Source of the DNA: Cognatishimia activa
GTDB taxonomy: Bacteria > Pseudomonadota > Alphaproteobacteria > Rhodobacterales > Rhodobacteraceae
Length of the DNA: 64,000 nucleotides
Direction of reading: 5' to 3'
Assembly (NCBI RefSeq): GCF_026016445.1
Contig: NZ_CP096147.1
Coordinates: forward strand, 2,764,501-2,828,500
The notes under the pieces were generated by a model that was not told the origin of the DNA, ran no database searches, and saw nothing but the letters and a program-made list of their open reading frames with translations. Both the position numbers and the translations under genes were made by a program. Shown here piece after piece: positions 28,160 through 37,239 of this stretch (position 1 is its first letter; each line of letters opens with the position of its first letter).

Positions 28160-29389
28160 TTGGCGACGATCGAAAACGTTTCCCCGCTGGCCCCAGCGGC
28201 CTTTCCGGATTTGCCAGAAATCGGTGGGGTCAAATTTGCCTCCGGCGAAGCAGGTGTGAAGTATTCCGGCCGCAAGGATGTGTGTCTGATCACGCTAGCA
28301 CCAGGTAGCGCTGTGGCAGGGACATTCACAAAGTCGGCTACACGCTCTGCCAACGTTCTGGATTGCCAGCGCAAATTGGGCAGTGACTCAGCGGCAGGCG
28401 CGGCTTTCTTTATAAATTCAGGCAACTCCAACGCCTTTACCGGGCGCGCTGGAGAAGGGTCCGTACAGGCGATTAGCAAATCAATCGCTGAGGCAACGGG
28501 CTTGCCTGAGAACCGGATTTTCACATCTTCGACTGGCGTTATTGGTGAGCGCCTGCCGCATGAAAAAATCACGGCCAAAGTGGCGGATCTAGCGGCAGAT
28601 CTGAGCGCCGGTGGTATCGAAGGTGCGGCGCAAGCCATCATGACGACCGACACTTTCGCGAAAGCTGCAACAGCAACGATCGAGATCGAAGGTCAACCCG
28701 TGAAAATCGCAGGGATCGCCAAAGGTTCGGGCATGATCGCACCTGATATGGCGACCATGCTGGTATACATTTTTACTGATGCAAAGGTTGAGCAAACACT
28801 GCTGCAAACCATGCTGTCTGAACTGACAAATGTGACTTTCAACTGCATCACTGTAGATAGTGACACCTCGACCTCAGACACCCTGCTGCTGGGTGCGACT
28901 GGTGCCTCTGGTGTAGAAATCACAGAAATCGCGGGGACGTTTCATGATGCGCTAGAGCAGGTCATGCTCGAGCTTTCTCATCTGGTGGTAAAAGACGGCG
29001 AAGGCGCCACCAAATTTGTTGAGATCCAGGTGACCGGCGCCGCCAATGATGTGGATGCAAAAACCCACGGTTTGGCCATCGCAAATTCACCGCTTGTGAA
29101 AACTGCCGTTGCGGGTGAAGACGCGAACTGGGGCCGCGTAGTCATGGCGGTCGGCAAATCCGGGGCAGCTGCTGACCGTGATCTCTTGTCCATTCGGTTT
29201 GGTGACATCGTGGTTGCGGAAAAGGGCTGGGTCGCCGAAAGCTATGCTGAGGAAGACGGCGCAGCTTACATGAAGCGGGACCATCTGGTGATCGGTGTCG
29301 ATCTCGGCCTAGGCGACGGTAAAGCCACAGTCTGGACCTGCGATTTGACCCATGGCTACATCTCGATCAACGCCGACTACCGGTCTTAA
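28160..29389 (+). CDS. argJ: Bifunctional ornithine acetyltransferase / N-acetylglutamate synthase ArgJ
   Basis: A TTG-started gene of 409 residues. The autoprocessing site is in KGSGMIAPDMATML, where cleavage before Thr gives alpha and beta chains and exposes the nucleophile. ArgJ recycles the acetyl group in arginine synthesis. The C-terminus ends YISINADYRS, as in the family. It is wedged between ppiC (2 bp) and mutT (9 bp), indicating one operon. Confidence 0.97.
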   Translation: MATIENVSPLAPAAFPDLPEIGGVKFASGEAGVKYSGRKDVCLITLAPGSAVAGTFTKSATRSANVLDCQRKLGSDSAAGAAFFINSGNSNAFTGRAGEGSVQAISKSIAEATGLPENRIFTSSTGVIGERLPHEKITAKVADLAADLSAGGIEGAAQAIMTTDTFAKAATATIEIEGQPVKIAGIAKGSGMIAPDMATMLVYIFTDAKVEQTLLQTMLSELTNVTFNCITVDSDTSTSDTLLLGATGASGVEITEIAGTFHDALEQVMLELSHLVVKDGEGATKFVEIQVTGAANDVDAKTHGLAIANSPLVKTAVAGEDANWGRVVMAVGKSGAAADRDLLSIRFGDIVVAEKGWVAESYAEEDGAAYMKRDHLVIGVDLGLGDGKATVWTCDLTHGYISINADYRS

Positions 29390-29398
29390 GAGGTGGGT

Positions 29399-29797
29399 AT
29401 GAAAACGGTACTTGTTTCCGCAGTTGCTTTGATCGACCGGGATGGGCGCGTGCTTCTGGCACAGCGCCCAGAAGGTAAATCCATGGCCGGTCTCTGGGAG
29501 TTTCCCGGCGGCAAAATCGAAGATGGTGAGACGCCGGAAGCAGCATTGATCAGAGAGCTGGAAGAAGAGCTTGGGATCAACACCTGGGCCAGCTGCCTCG
29601 CGCCACTGACCTTTGCCAGTCACTCTTATGATTCGTTTCACCTGCTGATGCCGCTCTTCGCTTGCCGCAAATGGGAAGGCACCCCAATGGCAAAAGAGGG
29701 CCAAACCCTGAAATGGGTGCTGCCAAAGGACCTGCGAAACTACCCAATGCCGGAAGCAGACGTGCCTTTGATCCCTATTTTGAGGGATTGGCTGTGA
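29399..29797 (+). CDS. mutT: 8-oxo-dGTP diphosphatase MutT
   Basis: A 132-residue Nudix enzyme. The Nudix box is GGKIEDGETPEAALIRELEEELGI (starting near residue 37). WEFPGG precedes it as in MutT. It hydrolyses 8-oxo-dGTP and so limits A:T to C:G mutations. ATG 29399 follows AAGAGG; a GTG two codons upstream is less likely. Last gene of the ppiC-argJ-mutT operon. Confidence 0.93.
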   Translation: MKTVLVSAVALIDRDGRVLLAQRPEGKSMAGLWEFPGGKIEDGETPEAALIRELEEELGINTWASCLAPLTFASHSYDSFHLLMPLFACRKWEGTPMAKEGQTLKWVLPKDLRNYPMPEADVPLIPILRDWL

Positions 29798-29960
29798 GTT
29801 CTAGGGATTTCAAGCCTACGACTGAGACATAATCCTTTTGTTAACCAATTTCTTGTTGGAAAAATTTTATTTGTGCTAAATGTATCTTTAGTGCGGTGAG
29901 TAACTGGGTCGCCGCCAAATTCTAATATTCACAATGTCGATCAATCTGGGGGGATTGGAC

Positions 29961-30083
29961 ATGTTGAGAACCATCATGGTGGGAACCTGCATTTCCGTGC
30001 AGGGGCTCTTCGTGAAATCCCTGCCAAACGGGCGCATCGTTGTCCGTGTTGGTGACAAGGTATTTCAGGGAAAGCCAGTTTAA
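29961..30083 (+). CDS. 40-aa conserved-looking small protein
   Basis: This short frame is preceded by GGGGGG 8 bases before ATG, a very strong ribosome-binding site, and followed 21 bases later by a clear terminator, so it is a complete transcription unit. The product begins MLRTIMVGTCISVQGLF and ends VRVGDKVFQGKPV, a compact beta-strand pattern with one cysteine and no membrane segment. I do not recognise a named family. It lies in the gap between mutT and infB. Confidence 0.7.
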   Translation: MLRTIMVGTCISVQGLFVKSLPNGRIVVRVGDKVFQGKPV

Positions 30084-30104
30084 CAAGTTTATCTGTTTAT
30101 CAAG

Positions 30105-30137
30105 AAGCGCTGCCGCGGAGACGCGAGGCGCTTTTTT
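30105..30137 (+). terminator. Terminator of the 40-aa gene
   Basis: AAGCGC pairs with GCGCTT, with an inner CGCG/CGCG stem and GAGA loop, followed by a run of T (TTTTTT including the stem end). Confidence 0.8.
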
Positions 30138-30162
30138 GACGCTCGCATATTATTCCTGAAAC

Positions 30163-30192
30163 AAAAAAGCCCGCCAATACTGGCGGGCTTTT
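30163..30192 (-). terminator. Terminator of the rimP-nusA-infB operon (bidirectional)
   Basis: A perfect 12-bp stem AAAAGCCCGCCA/TGGCGGGCTTTT with an ATAC loop. On the minus strand T-residues continue after the stem, 21 bases past the infB stop. T residues also follow on the plus strand. Confidence 0.88.
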
Positions 30193-30213
30193 GGTTTTCT
30201 AAATGGAACCGAC

Positions 30214-32712
30214 TTAGTCGAGTGTACGTTCGACTTCTTCGCGCTCGAAAATCTCGATCACATCGTCAGCGCGGATATCGTCGTAGTTTTCAAACGCCAT
30301 ACCGCATTCTTGACCGGACTGAACTTCCGCCACTTCGTCTTTGAAGCGTTTCAGGGTCTTCAGCGTGCCTTCGTGGATCACCACGTTGTCGCGCAGCAGG
30401 CGAACACCCGCAGAACGACGCGCCACACCTTCGGTGACAAGACAACCGGCAACTTTACCAACGTTGGACACTTTGAAGACGTCCTTGATGGTCGCGTAAC
30501 CGATGAAGTTCTCTTTGATCTCCGCAGAAAGCAGACCAGATGCCGCCGCTTTCACATCATCCACAAGGTCGTAGATGACGGAGTAGTAACGAATCTCAAC
30601 GCCCTTCTGGTTCGCAGTGTTGCGAGCAGATGCATTTGCACGGACGTTAAAGCCCATGATTGGCGCACCGGAGGCTTCCGCCAGACCAACATCAGATTCT
30701 GTGATCGCACCAACACCAGAGTGGAGGACACGTACACGAACTTCATTGTTGCCGATCTTCTCCATCGCCTGAACGATGGCTTCCGCAGACCCCTGCACGT
30801 CAGCTTTCACCAGAATTGGCAGTTCAGAGACGTTCTCGTCTTCTTTTGCCTTCTGCATCAGCTGTTCCAGAGTGGTCGCCGCACCAGCTGCCGCGCGTTT
30901 GTCTTTGGCCGCTTTCTCACGGTATTCCGCGATCTCACGCGCCTGCGCGTCGGTTTCGGTCACGTTCAGAACGTCACCTGCTTCTGGTGTGCCGTTCAGA
31001 CCCAGAACCTCAACCGGAACGGATGGGCCAGCTTCTTCAACGCGTTCACCCTTGTCGTTGATCAGCGCACGGACCTTACCGTACTGCTCACCTACAACAA
31101 AGATATCACCCTGACGCAGCGTACCCTTCTGAACCAGAACGGTCGCAACCGGGCCACGACCCACGTCAAGCTGCGCTTCAATCACAGCACCCTGTGCTGC
31201 GCGATCTGGGTTGGCTTTCAGTTCCAGAATTTCAGATTGCAGCGCAATCGCTTCCAGCAACTCGTCCAGACCCTGACCAGTGATAGCAGAGACTTCAACG
31301 TCCTGAACTTCACCAGACATGGCTTCCACGATCACCTCATGCTGCAGCAGTTCTGCGCGCACTTTGTTTGGATCAGCCGCTGGCTTGTCGCATTTGTTGA
31401 TCGCCACAATCATCGGCACTTCTGCCGCTTTCGCGTGGTTAATCGCCTCGATGGTCTGCGGCATCACAGAGTCATCCGCCGCAACAACCAGAACAACAAT
31501 GTCTGTCACCTGCGCACCGCGGGAACGCATGGACGTAAACGCCGCGTGGCCCGGAGTGTCGAGGAAGGACAGGGTTGTGCCACTGTCGGTGGTCACCTGA
31601 TACGCACCAATGTGCTGGGTGATGCCACCGGCTTCGCCAGCAACCACTTTCGCGTCACGGATCGCATCCAACAGAGATGTTTTACCGTGGTCGACGTGGC
31701 CCATAATCGTGATGACCGGAGGACGTGGCTGCAGATCTTCGTCTTTGTCGTCAACGTCTGTGATGACATCTTCCACATCAGAATCAGAAACGCGCACAAC
31801 TTTGTGGCCGAATTCTTCGATGATCAGTTCCGCAGTATCCGCATCAAGCGTTTGGTTCTGCGTCACCATCATGCCCATTTTCATGAGCTCTTTAACAACG
31901 TCAGCCACACGTTCCGCCATCCGGTTCGCCAGCTCAGAAACCACGATGGCTTCTGGCAGCTGAACGTCACGGATGATCTTTTCACGCTCGACCTGGCCAC
32001 CCATCGCCTTTTGGCGCGCACGCTCTTGCTTACGCTTCATAGCTGCCATGGATTTCTGACGACCGCCTGCACCACCGGTGGCTTGGCTCAGTGTCAGCTT
32101 GCCAGAACGACGACCATCATCGCGACCACGACCGCGGCCACGCTGTTCGCGTTCCCGATCCGCTTTGCGCGGCGTCGCAGCAGGTGCTGGTTTGTGGTTT
32201 GGTTCACGCTTGGCAGGCGCTGCCGCTTTCGGAGCCGCCTTTGCAGCCGCCGCTTCTGCAGCTGCGCGCTTGGCCGCTTCTTCAGCATCCTTACGCTTCT
32301 GTTCTTCAGCTTCCGCTTTGGCTTTCGCCTTTTCTTCCGCTTCGCGCTGTTCACGCTCTTTGGCTTCCGCCTCGGCGCGACGACGCTGACGCGCCTCTTC
32401 GCGCTCGCGCTCTTCAGCGGCGCGGCGTTCTTTGTCTTCGGCTTCGCGTGCCTTCGCAGCTTGCAGCGCCTTCAGACGACGCGCCATTTCAGCATCAGAG
32501 ATGCCGGCAGGACGTTTGGAAGGGTCACCACCTGGCTTACCAGGGTTCACACCTGGTTTCGCTGCGCCTGGCTTTGGCACCACAACGCGCTTGCGTTTGG
32601 TCTCCACCACGACGTTCTTGGTCCGGCCATGGCTAAAGCTTTGCTTTACGTTGCCCGGACGGGCACCTGCACCACGTAGACCCAGAGTCTTTTTACCGTC
32701 GTTATCGCTCAT
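30214..32712 (-). CDS. infB: Translation initiation factor IF-2
   Basis: 832 residues. The N-terminal third is a highly charged Lys/Arg/Glu/Ala-rich coiled segment. The G domain shows [12 protein letters not shown] (G1), DTPGHAAF (G3) and NKCDKP (G4), followed by the beta-barrel and the C-terminal fMet-tRNA-binding domains ending [13 protein letters not shown]-2 places initiator tRNA on the ribosome. Its ATG overlaps the ylxR stop by 4 bp. A perfect terminator follows. Confidence 0.99.
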   Translation of the reverse strand: MSDNDGKKTLGLRGAGARPGNVKQSFSHGRTKNVVVETKRKRVVVPKPGAAKPGVNPGKPGGDPSKRPAGISDAEMARRLKALQAAKAREAEDKERRAAEEREREEARQRRRAEAEAKEREQREAEEKAKAKAEAEEQKRKDAEEAAKRAAAEAAAAKAAPKAAAPAKREPNHKPAPAATPRKADREREQRGRGRGRDDGRRSGKLTLSQATGGAGGRQKSMAAMKRKQERARQKAMGGQVEREKIIRDVQLPEAIVVSELANRMAERVADVVKELMKMGMMVTQNQTLDADTAELIIEEFGHKVVRVSDSDVEDVITDVDDKDEDLQPRPPVITIMGHVDHGKTSLLDAIRDAKVVAGEAGGITQHIGAYQVTTDSGTTLSFLDTPGHAAFTSMRSRGAQVTDIVVLVVAADDSVMPQTIEAINHAKAAEVPMIVAINKCDKPAADPNKVRAELLQHEVIVEAMSGEVQDVEVSAITGQGLDELLEAIALQSEILELKANPDRAAQGAVIEAQLDVGRGPVATVLVQKGTLRQGDIFVVGEQYGKVRALINDKGERVEEAGPSVPVEVLGLNGTPEAGDVLNVTETDAQAREIAEYREKAAKDKRAAAGAATTLEQLMQKAKEDENVSELPILVKADVQGSAEAIVQAMEKIGNNEVRVRVLHSGVGAITESDVGLAEASGAPIMGFNVRANASARNTANQKGVEIRYYSVIYDLVDDVKAAASGLLSAEIKENFIGYATIKDVFKVSNVGKVAGCLVTEGVARRSAGVRLLRDNVVIHEGTLKTLKRFKDEVAEVQSGQECGMAFENYDDIRADDVIEIFEREEVERTLD

Positions 32713-33341
32713 CTAGCTGTCTTACCCTTTCCGACGGCCCCTGCCGCCGTAATTTCGCGTACGCCCTTTAGTCGTTGGGCTTCCTCTACAACTCTTTTTG
32801 TGAGTCCACCAGACGCAAGCGCCCCATGTATCACAGTTTGTCGCCCAAAAGCCAATCCCAGCTCACTTTGAGACAACCACCCAATGTAGCTGCCGTAGTG
32901 AGGCGTGCTCAGTTTGGACTTTCCACGACCAGAGCCGTCGATTGCCTGAATGAGGACTTCGGCAACTTCTTTCGAAAGCCAGTCCTTCACCTTTTCGTAT
33001 CCGGCAACCGCATCGCCGGATTTCCGCGCCAGGCTGATCAGATCAACCACCCGGCGTGCCAATTGTTTTTCGACCTCATCTACCAAGCCTTCAGGCACTT
33101 TGACCTTGGCTTTAGCCGCGCGCGCAAACGCGCCTTTTGAAGCCGCCTTTTCGATCGCTGCGCGATCTGCAGACACCCACATGCCACGACCCGGAAGCTT
33201 CCCTAAAACATCAGGGAAGACCGTATTATCAGGGCCAACCACAAAGCGCACCAGCCCGTGTTTGGGCTGGGTATCGCCGGTAGCGATACATTTGCGTTCC
33301 GGGCCGTCTTCCCGGTTTTTCGGCTGACCACCGCGTGACAT
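32709..33341 (-). CDS. ylxR: YlxR (DUF448) - L7Ae-like fusion RNA-binding protein
   Basis: 210 residues. The N-terminal YlxR domain (1-90) has [20 protein letters not shown] and [16 protein letters not shown], the RNase P-modulating/nucleoid-linked fold. The rest (about 90-200) resembles an L7Ae/L30e RNA-binding domain ([21 protein letters not shown]). In many bacteria these are two separate genes between nusA and infB; here they are one. It starts 22 bp after nusA and overlaps infB. Confidence 0.92.
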   Translation of the reverse strand: MSRGGQPKNREDGPERKCIATGDTQPKHGLVRFVVGPDNTVFPDVLGKLPGRGMWVSADRAAIEKAASKGAFARAAKAKVKVPEGLVDEVEKQLARRVVDLISLARKSGDAVAGYEKVKDWLSKEVAEVLIQAIDGSGRGKSKLSTPHYGSYIGWLSQSELGLAFGRQTVIHGALASGGLTKRVVEEAQRLKGVREITAAGAVGKGKTAR

Positions 33342-33363
33342 GTCGTTCTTGTGTCCTCAGGTC

Positions 33364-35016
33364 TTAAGCGTTTGCTTCCGGCGCTGCGTCAGTTGAAAAA
33401 ACGGAGTCGGCGTCAATTTCTTCGCCTTCTTCACCTTCTTCTGCCTGCGCAATCAGTTCTTCCGGATCGACCCAACCCAGAACAACACGGGCGGTCATCA
33501 CCAGATCCTGCGCTTCTTCCAGGGTCACACCAAATGGTTCCAGAACACCGTCGTCTTTGACGCGCTGACCATCGACTGTGGTCCAGCCACCGGCCAGTTC
33601 CCAGTCTGCACAGGTTGCGAAATCTTCCAGAGTTTTCACGTCGTCTTTCGCCAGCGCCTCTACCATTTGGGCAGTCAGACCTTCGAATGCAATAAGGCTG
33701 TCCTCTGCACCCAACGCACGGGCCGCATCCAGAGCTGCTTTTGCCGCTGCTTCCAGATAGTCACGCGCACGGGCCTGCAGCTCACTTGCAGTGCCTTCGT
33801 CCACACCGTCGATCACGAGCAGTTCGTCAATTTCAACGTAAGCAACTTCTTCCAAGTTGGTGAAACCTTCGGACACCAGAAGCTGTGCGAAGAATTCGTC
33901 GATATCCAGCGCATCCACAAAGAGTTTGGTGCGGGCTTCGAATTCTTTCTGACGACGTGCGGATTCTTCCGCTTCGGTCATGATGTCGATGTCGAGGTTT
34001 GTCAGCTGAGACGCCAGACGCACGTTTTGACCACGACGACCGATCGCCAAGGACAGCTGCTCTTCAGGAACAACAACTTCGATCTTGCCCGCTTCATCGT
34101 CCAGAACAACCTTGGTCACCTCTGCAGGCTGCAGCGCGTTCACCAAGAATGTTGGCTGATCTTCGTTCCAAGGGATGATGTCGATCTTCTCGCCCTGTAG
34201 CTCGTTCACAACGGCCTGCACGCGAGAACCACGCATACCAACACAGGCACCAACTGGGTCGATGGAGTTGTCGTATGAAATTACGGCGATCTTCGCACGG
34301 GAACCCGGATCACGCGCAACCGCCTTGATCTCGATGATACCGTCATAGATTTCTGGCACTTCCATTTTGAACAGCTCTGCCATGAATTCAGGTGCCGTGC
34401 GGGACAGGAAGATTTGCGGGCCACGCTGCTCGCGGCGCACATCTTTGATGTAGACGCGGATACGGTCGTTCGGGCGATAGCTTTCGCGGCCGATCTTTTC
34501 GTTACGACGCAGAACCGCTTCGCCACGGCCGATATCAACGATAACATTGCCGTATTCTTCGCGTTTCACCAGACCATTGATGATGGTGCCAGCCTTGTCT
34601 TTGAACTCTTCGTACTGACGATCACGCTCTGCTTCGCGGACCTTCTGCAGGATAACCTGCTTCGCAGATTGTGCCGCGATACGGCCCAGCTCTACTGGTG
34701 GGATTTCTTCCACATAAGTGTCGCCAACTTCCGGAGCTTCCAGATACTGCTTGGCTTGCTCTACGGTGAATTCTGCCTGGTAGTTTTCCAGCTCTTCATC
34801 TTCCACAACTGTGCGCACACGGGTGAAAGTCGCCTTACCGGTCTTACGGTCGATGGACACACGAATGTCCATTTCCGCGCCGTAGCGAGACTTCGCAGCA
34901 CGTGCCAGCGATTCTTCCATCGCTTCGACAACCAGACCTGGGTCGATCATCTTCTCGCGTGCAACGGCTTCAGCAGTTTGCAGAAGCTCCAGCTGGTTTG
35001 CAGAGGTAATTGCCAT
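33364..35016 (-). CDS. nusA: Transcription termination/antitermination factor NusA
   Basis: 550 residues: N-terminal RNA-polymerase-binding domain, S1 domain (about 130-200, with GTIINGLVKREEYGNVIVD), two KH domains (IGACVGMRGSRVQAVVNEL; LAIGRRGQNVRLASQL), then two C-terminal helical repeats (about 365-510) and an acidic tail. It regulates pausing, termination and antitermination. rimP ends 4 bp before it. In E. coli NusA feeds back on this operon, relevant to the attenuator-like leader upstream. Confidence 0.98.
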   Translation of the reverse strand: MAITSANQLELLQTAEAVAREKMIDPGLVVEAMEESLARAAKSRYGAEMDIRVSIDRKTGKATFTRVRTVVEDEELENYQAEFTVEQAKQYLEAPEVGDTYVEEIPPVELGRIAAQSAKQVILQKVREAERDRQYEEFKDKAGTIINGLVKREEYGNVIVDIGRGEAVLRRNEKIGRESYRPNDRIRVYIKDVRREQRGPQIFLSRTAPEFMAELFKMEVPEIYDGIIEIKAVARDPGSRAKIAVISYDNSIDPVGACVGMRGSRVQAVVNELQGEKIDIIPWNEDQPTFLVNALQPAEVTKVVLDDEAGKIEVVVPEEQLSLAIGRRGQNVRLASQLTNLDIDIMTEAEESARRQKEFEARTKLFVDALDIDEFFAQLLVSEGFTNLEEVAYVEIDELLVIDGVDEGTASELQARARDYLEAAAKAALDAARALGAEDSLIAFEGLTAQMVEALAKDDVKTLEDFATCADWELAGGWTTVDGQRVKDDGVLEPFGVTLEEAQDLVMTARVVLGWVDPEELIAQAEEGEEGEEIDADSVFSTDAAPEANA

Positions 35017-35020
35017 TTAC

Positions 35021-35605
35021 TCAGTCCTCCTTGGAACCGGTGTCGGTTTCGATCTCGTCAATATTATCTTCGTTCAAGGTGCCAGCTGCTTTGCGCTGCT
35101 TCAGCATTTCCTTGATCAGGTCGTCGGTCAGGATCAGCTTGGCATCCGCCAACCAATCAAATTGCAAACCAACCGTTTGGACCTCGCCAGAGGCTTCAAT
35201 GTTCACCAGGACTTCTTCGCCTTCTACGCCTGCCAAAATACCGCGGAAACGTTTTTGGCCGTCGATCAGCTCGGTGGTCTCAATTTTTGCGTCATAGCCT
35301 TCAAAGGTCTCAAAGTCCTTCAGGCGTGTCAGCGGACGATCAATGCCGGGGCTGCCAACCTCAAGAACATAGGAATCATCCAGAGGGTCTTCCACATCCA
35401 GAATGGCGCTGACGGCGGTGCTGATTTCACCACATTCATCAACTTCAATACCGCCTTCAGGGCGTTCTGCCATAATCTGAAGCGTGTTGGTTTTGCCACC
35501 CATCAGACGCAGGCGCACCAGCTCAAACCCCATGTCTTCGATCACAGGGGCGACAATCTCGGCAAGCCGACTATCAATCGCTGTTTTGGCAATCATGTTG
35601 CTCAT
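35021..35605 (-). CDS. rimP: Ribosome maturation factor RimP
   Basis: 194 residues with the RimP motifs [27 protein letters not shown] and [21 protein letters not shown]. RimP is needed for 30S subunit maturation. I set the start at 35605 ([11 protein letters not shown]); the frame extends upstream through the leader hairpin but that part is not family-like. First gene of rimP-nusA-ylxR-infB. Confidence 0.95.
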   Translation of the reverse strand: MSNMIAKTAIDSRLAEIVAPVIEDMGFELVRLRLMGGKTNTLQIMAERPEGGIEVDECGEISTAVSAILDVEDPLDDSYVLEVGSPGIDRPLTRLKDFETFEGYDAKIETTELIDGQKRFRGILAGVEGEEVLVNIEASGEVQTVGLQFDWLADAKLILTDDLIKEMLKQRKAAGTLNEDNIDEIETDTGSKED

Positions 35606-35634
35606 ATACAGTGTCCATCCACTCAAACAGGCAC

Positions 35635-35658
35635 AAAAAAACGGGCCCGCGGCCCGTT
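35635..35658 (-). promoter_or_regulatory. Terminator-like hairpin in the rimP leader (putative attenuator)
   Basis: On the minus strand AACGGGCC/GGCCCGTT (8 bp, 3-base loop) is followed by a run of T residues, ending about 30 bases before the rimP start. No minus-strand gene lies upstream for it to terminate, so it most likely acts on the operon's own leader. A GACC-TTCG-GGTC hairpin (35680-35691) precedes it. Confidence 0.65.
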
Positions 35659-35713
35659 GGAAATTCCGGTGGTGCGTTCGACCCGAAGGTCCAGCGCGCC
35701 GCTGTTGAAAGGG

Positions 35714-35742
35714 CATATACGCTCAAACATCTGAGTCTGCAA
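35714..35742 (-). promoter_or_regulatory. Candidate promoter of rimP-nusA-ylxR-infB
   Basis: Minus-strand TTGCAG and TATATG are spaced by exactly 17 bp. A start about 7 bases downstream would give a leader of about 100 nt that contains the two hairpins described above. Confidence 0.5.
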
Positions 35743-35841
35743 GTCCAGTTTCCCCGTCCTGACAGAAGGCTCAATCTGAGAGCAAATGAGCTCAGGATCA
35801 GAAATAAGCTTTCGGTAACTCTTTTGGCTGACACTTACGCA

Positions 35842-36567
35842 ATGAAACAGGACCCTGTTAACCCATTCATTCTGACTTATTTCAACGTTCGACAATCTCT
35901 GGGAATAATCGCGATGGTCTTCCCCTTACTGCTGTTGGCAGGGGGATTTGTGACCGAGGGCGAGGTGCTGCCATCGATCAGCGACTATTATTTTTCTGCC
36001 ATGCGCGACTTCGTTGTTGGTGCCTTGGTCGCCATCGGCATTTTCCTAATGGCTTATAAAGGAGAGCGCGGCGCCCAGCGCGACTGGATCGATACACTCA
36101 CGGGAATTGGCGCGGGGTCTGCCTCTATCGGGCTCGCGCTTTTTCCAAACAAGCCTCACGCGCTAGGCATCGAAACCTTCTTTCATGCCATTATGGATGA
36201 CCGGATCAGTGTCGCGATCCACTTTCTATCAAGCTTTATTTTCCTGACGACGTTAACGCTTTTTTGCCTGTGTATTTTTTCACGTGACGCACACAGCCAA
36301 GAACGCCGGATATACTGGATGTGTGGCTGGGCAATCGTCGCCGCTGGGGTCACAGCAACATTTGCCAGCTTCGTGCGCGCCTTTGACTGGTTTGGTGCGC
36401 GCATGCTGGTAGAAGACCTGAATCTGATCTTCTGGCTCGAAGCAGCTGGCATCTGGGCCTTCTGCATTGCGTGGCTCATCAAAGGTCAGTCAGAGCGCAA
36501 ATCAGCGCTCCGCAATTCCTCTCAGCCATCTGTCCATTTCTCATCGCGGTGGGTGCCATCGCAATAG
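35842..36567 (+). CDS. Unknown six-helix membrane protein
   Basis: 241 residues with about six membrane segments (LGIIAMVFPLLLLAGG, FVVGALVAIGIFLMAY, IGAGSASIGLALF, FLSSFIFLTTLTLFCLCIF, WMCGWAIVAAGVTATFASF, EAAGIWAFCIAWLI). A conserved-looking ISDYYFSAMRDFVVG element sits at the start of helix 2. I chose ATG 35842 because the longer frame to 35611 lies in the rimP leader and is not hydrophobic. No family named. The end overlaps the convergent CDGSH gene by 46 bp. Confidence 0.75.
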   Translation: MKQDPVNPFILTYFNVRQSLGIIAMVFPLLLLAGGFVTEGEVLPSISDYYFSAMRDFVVGALVAIGIFLMAYKGERGAQRDWIDTLTGIGAGSASIGLALFPNKPHALGIETFFHAIMDDRISVAIHFLSSFIFLTTLTLFCLCIFSRDAHSQERRIYWMCGWAIVAAGVTATFASFVRAFDWFGARMLVEDLNLIFWLEAAGIWAFCIAWLIKGQSERKSALRNSSQPSVHFSSRWVPSQ

Positions 36568-37142
36568 GGCTTGTTCCCGGACTTTCCACAACGGCAGAGT
36601 ACGTATTTCCGTTCAGACATATTCTCGGCCTGCGGCGGGACTGGAGACGGGACATCCAAAATCCAATACGGGCCATTTTTCTCAACTTGGATCTGCGGGC
36701 GCTCTGCCGTCAGATGCGGTTCATCTGTATCCGCAATGGCCAAAGCGCCTGACGGACAGGCAGCAATCACCTTTTTGACGTCTTCGATGCTGCCATTATC
36801 AGGAACCACCCACGGCCGCTTTGTGGCATCAAACACGTGCGGCGACAGCGCATTACAACGCGCAGCATGTGAGCAGAGCAACGGGTTGAACGTGACCGAA
36901 ATCTCTTTGCCTTCATAAGTCAGCAGACGATCCCGTCCCGCCGGTTTGCCACCACGGCTTTCAAAGCCCGCATCAGTATGACTGCCGTCGCAGAACGGTT
37001 TGTTCTGACTTTGCCCACATCGACAAAGCGCCATCACTGGTTTGGCTTCGACCTCACTGCCATCGGGCAGGCGCATATGCGTGATGCCTTTCACAACAAG
37101 TGGTCCGTTTTCGCGTTCTTCAATGGTGGGTGTATCTGACAT
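36522..37142 (-). CDS. Double CDGSH iron-sulfur protein with central ferredoxin-like domain
   Basis: 206 residues with two mitoNEET-type 2Fe-2S motifs, CRCGQSQNKPFCDGSH (about 40-55) and CRCGKSGNKPYCDGTH (about 184-199). The middle (about 85-150) has CSHAARCNAL and a late AACPSGAL, the pattern of the divergent Fer4_19 (DUF1271) domain. The protein may hold three iron-sulfur clusters and act in redox sensing or transfer. Start is ATG; gene stands alone. Confidence 0.9.
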   Translation of the reverse strand: MSDTPTIEERENGPLVVKGITHMRLPDGSEVEAKPVMALCRCGQSQNKPFCDGSHTDAGFESRGGKPAGRDRLLTYEGKEISVTFNPLLCSHAARCNALSPHVFDATKRPWVVPDNGSIEDVKKVIAACPSGALAIADTDEPHLTAERPQIQVEKNGPYWILDVPSPVPPQAENMSERKYVLCRCGKSGNKPYCDGTHRDEKWTDG

Positions 37143-37239
37143 GGCTGGCTTCCTGGCTGTGTCCTTTGAAATCAGCTTAAATGCAGAAACTCAGACCACA
37201 AATGGTAATCTGTGTGCATTCACGCAGAGGTGTGCTGCG

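Noticed and set aside
30310..32679. Very long open frame on the strand opposite infB
   Set aside because: It is fully antisense to a well-conserved infB, has no matching domain and reflects codon bias of a high-Ala/Lys/Glu gene.
35641..35700. Possible tRNA-fMet ahead of rimP, as in E. coli metY
   Set aside because: No cloverleaf, T-loop or CCA features are found on the minus strand; only the leader hairpins are present.
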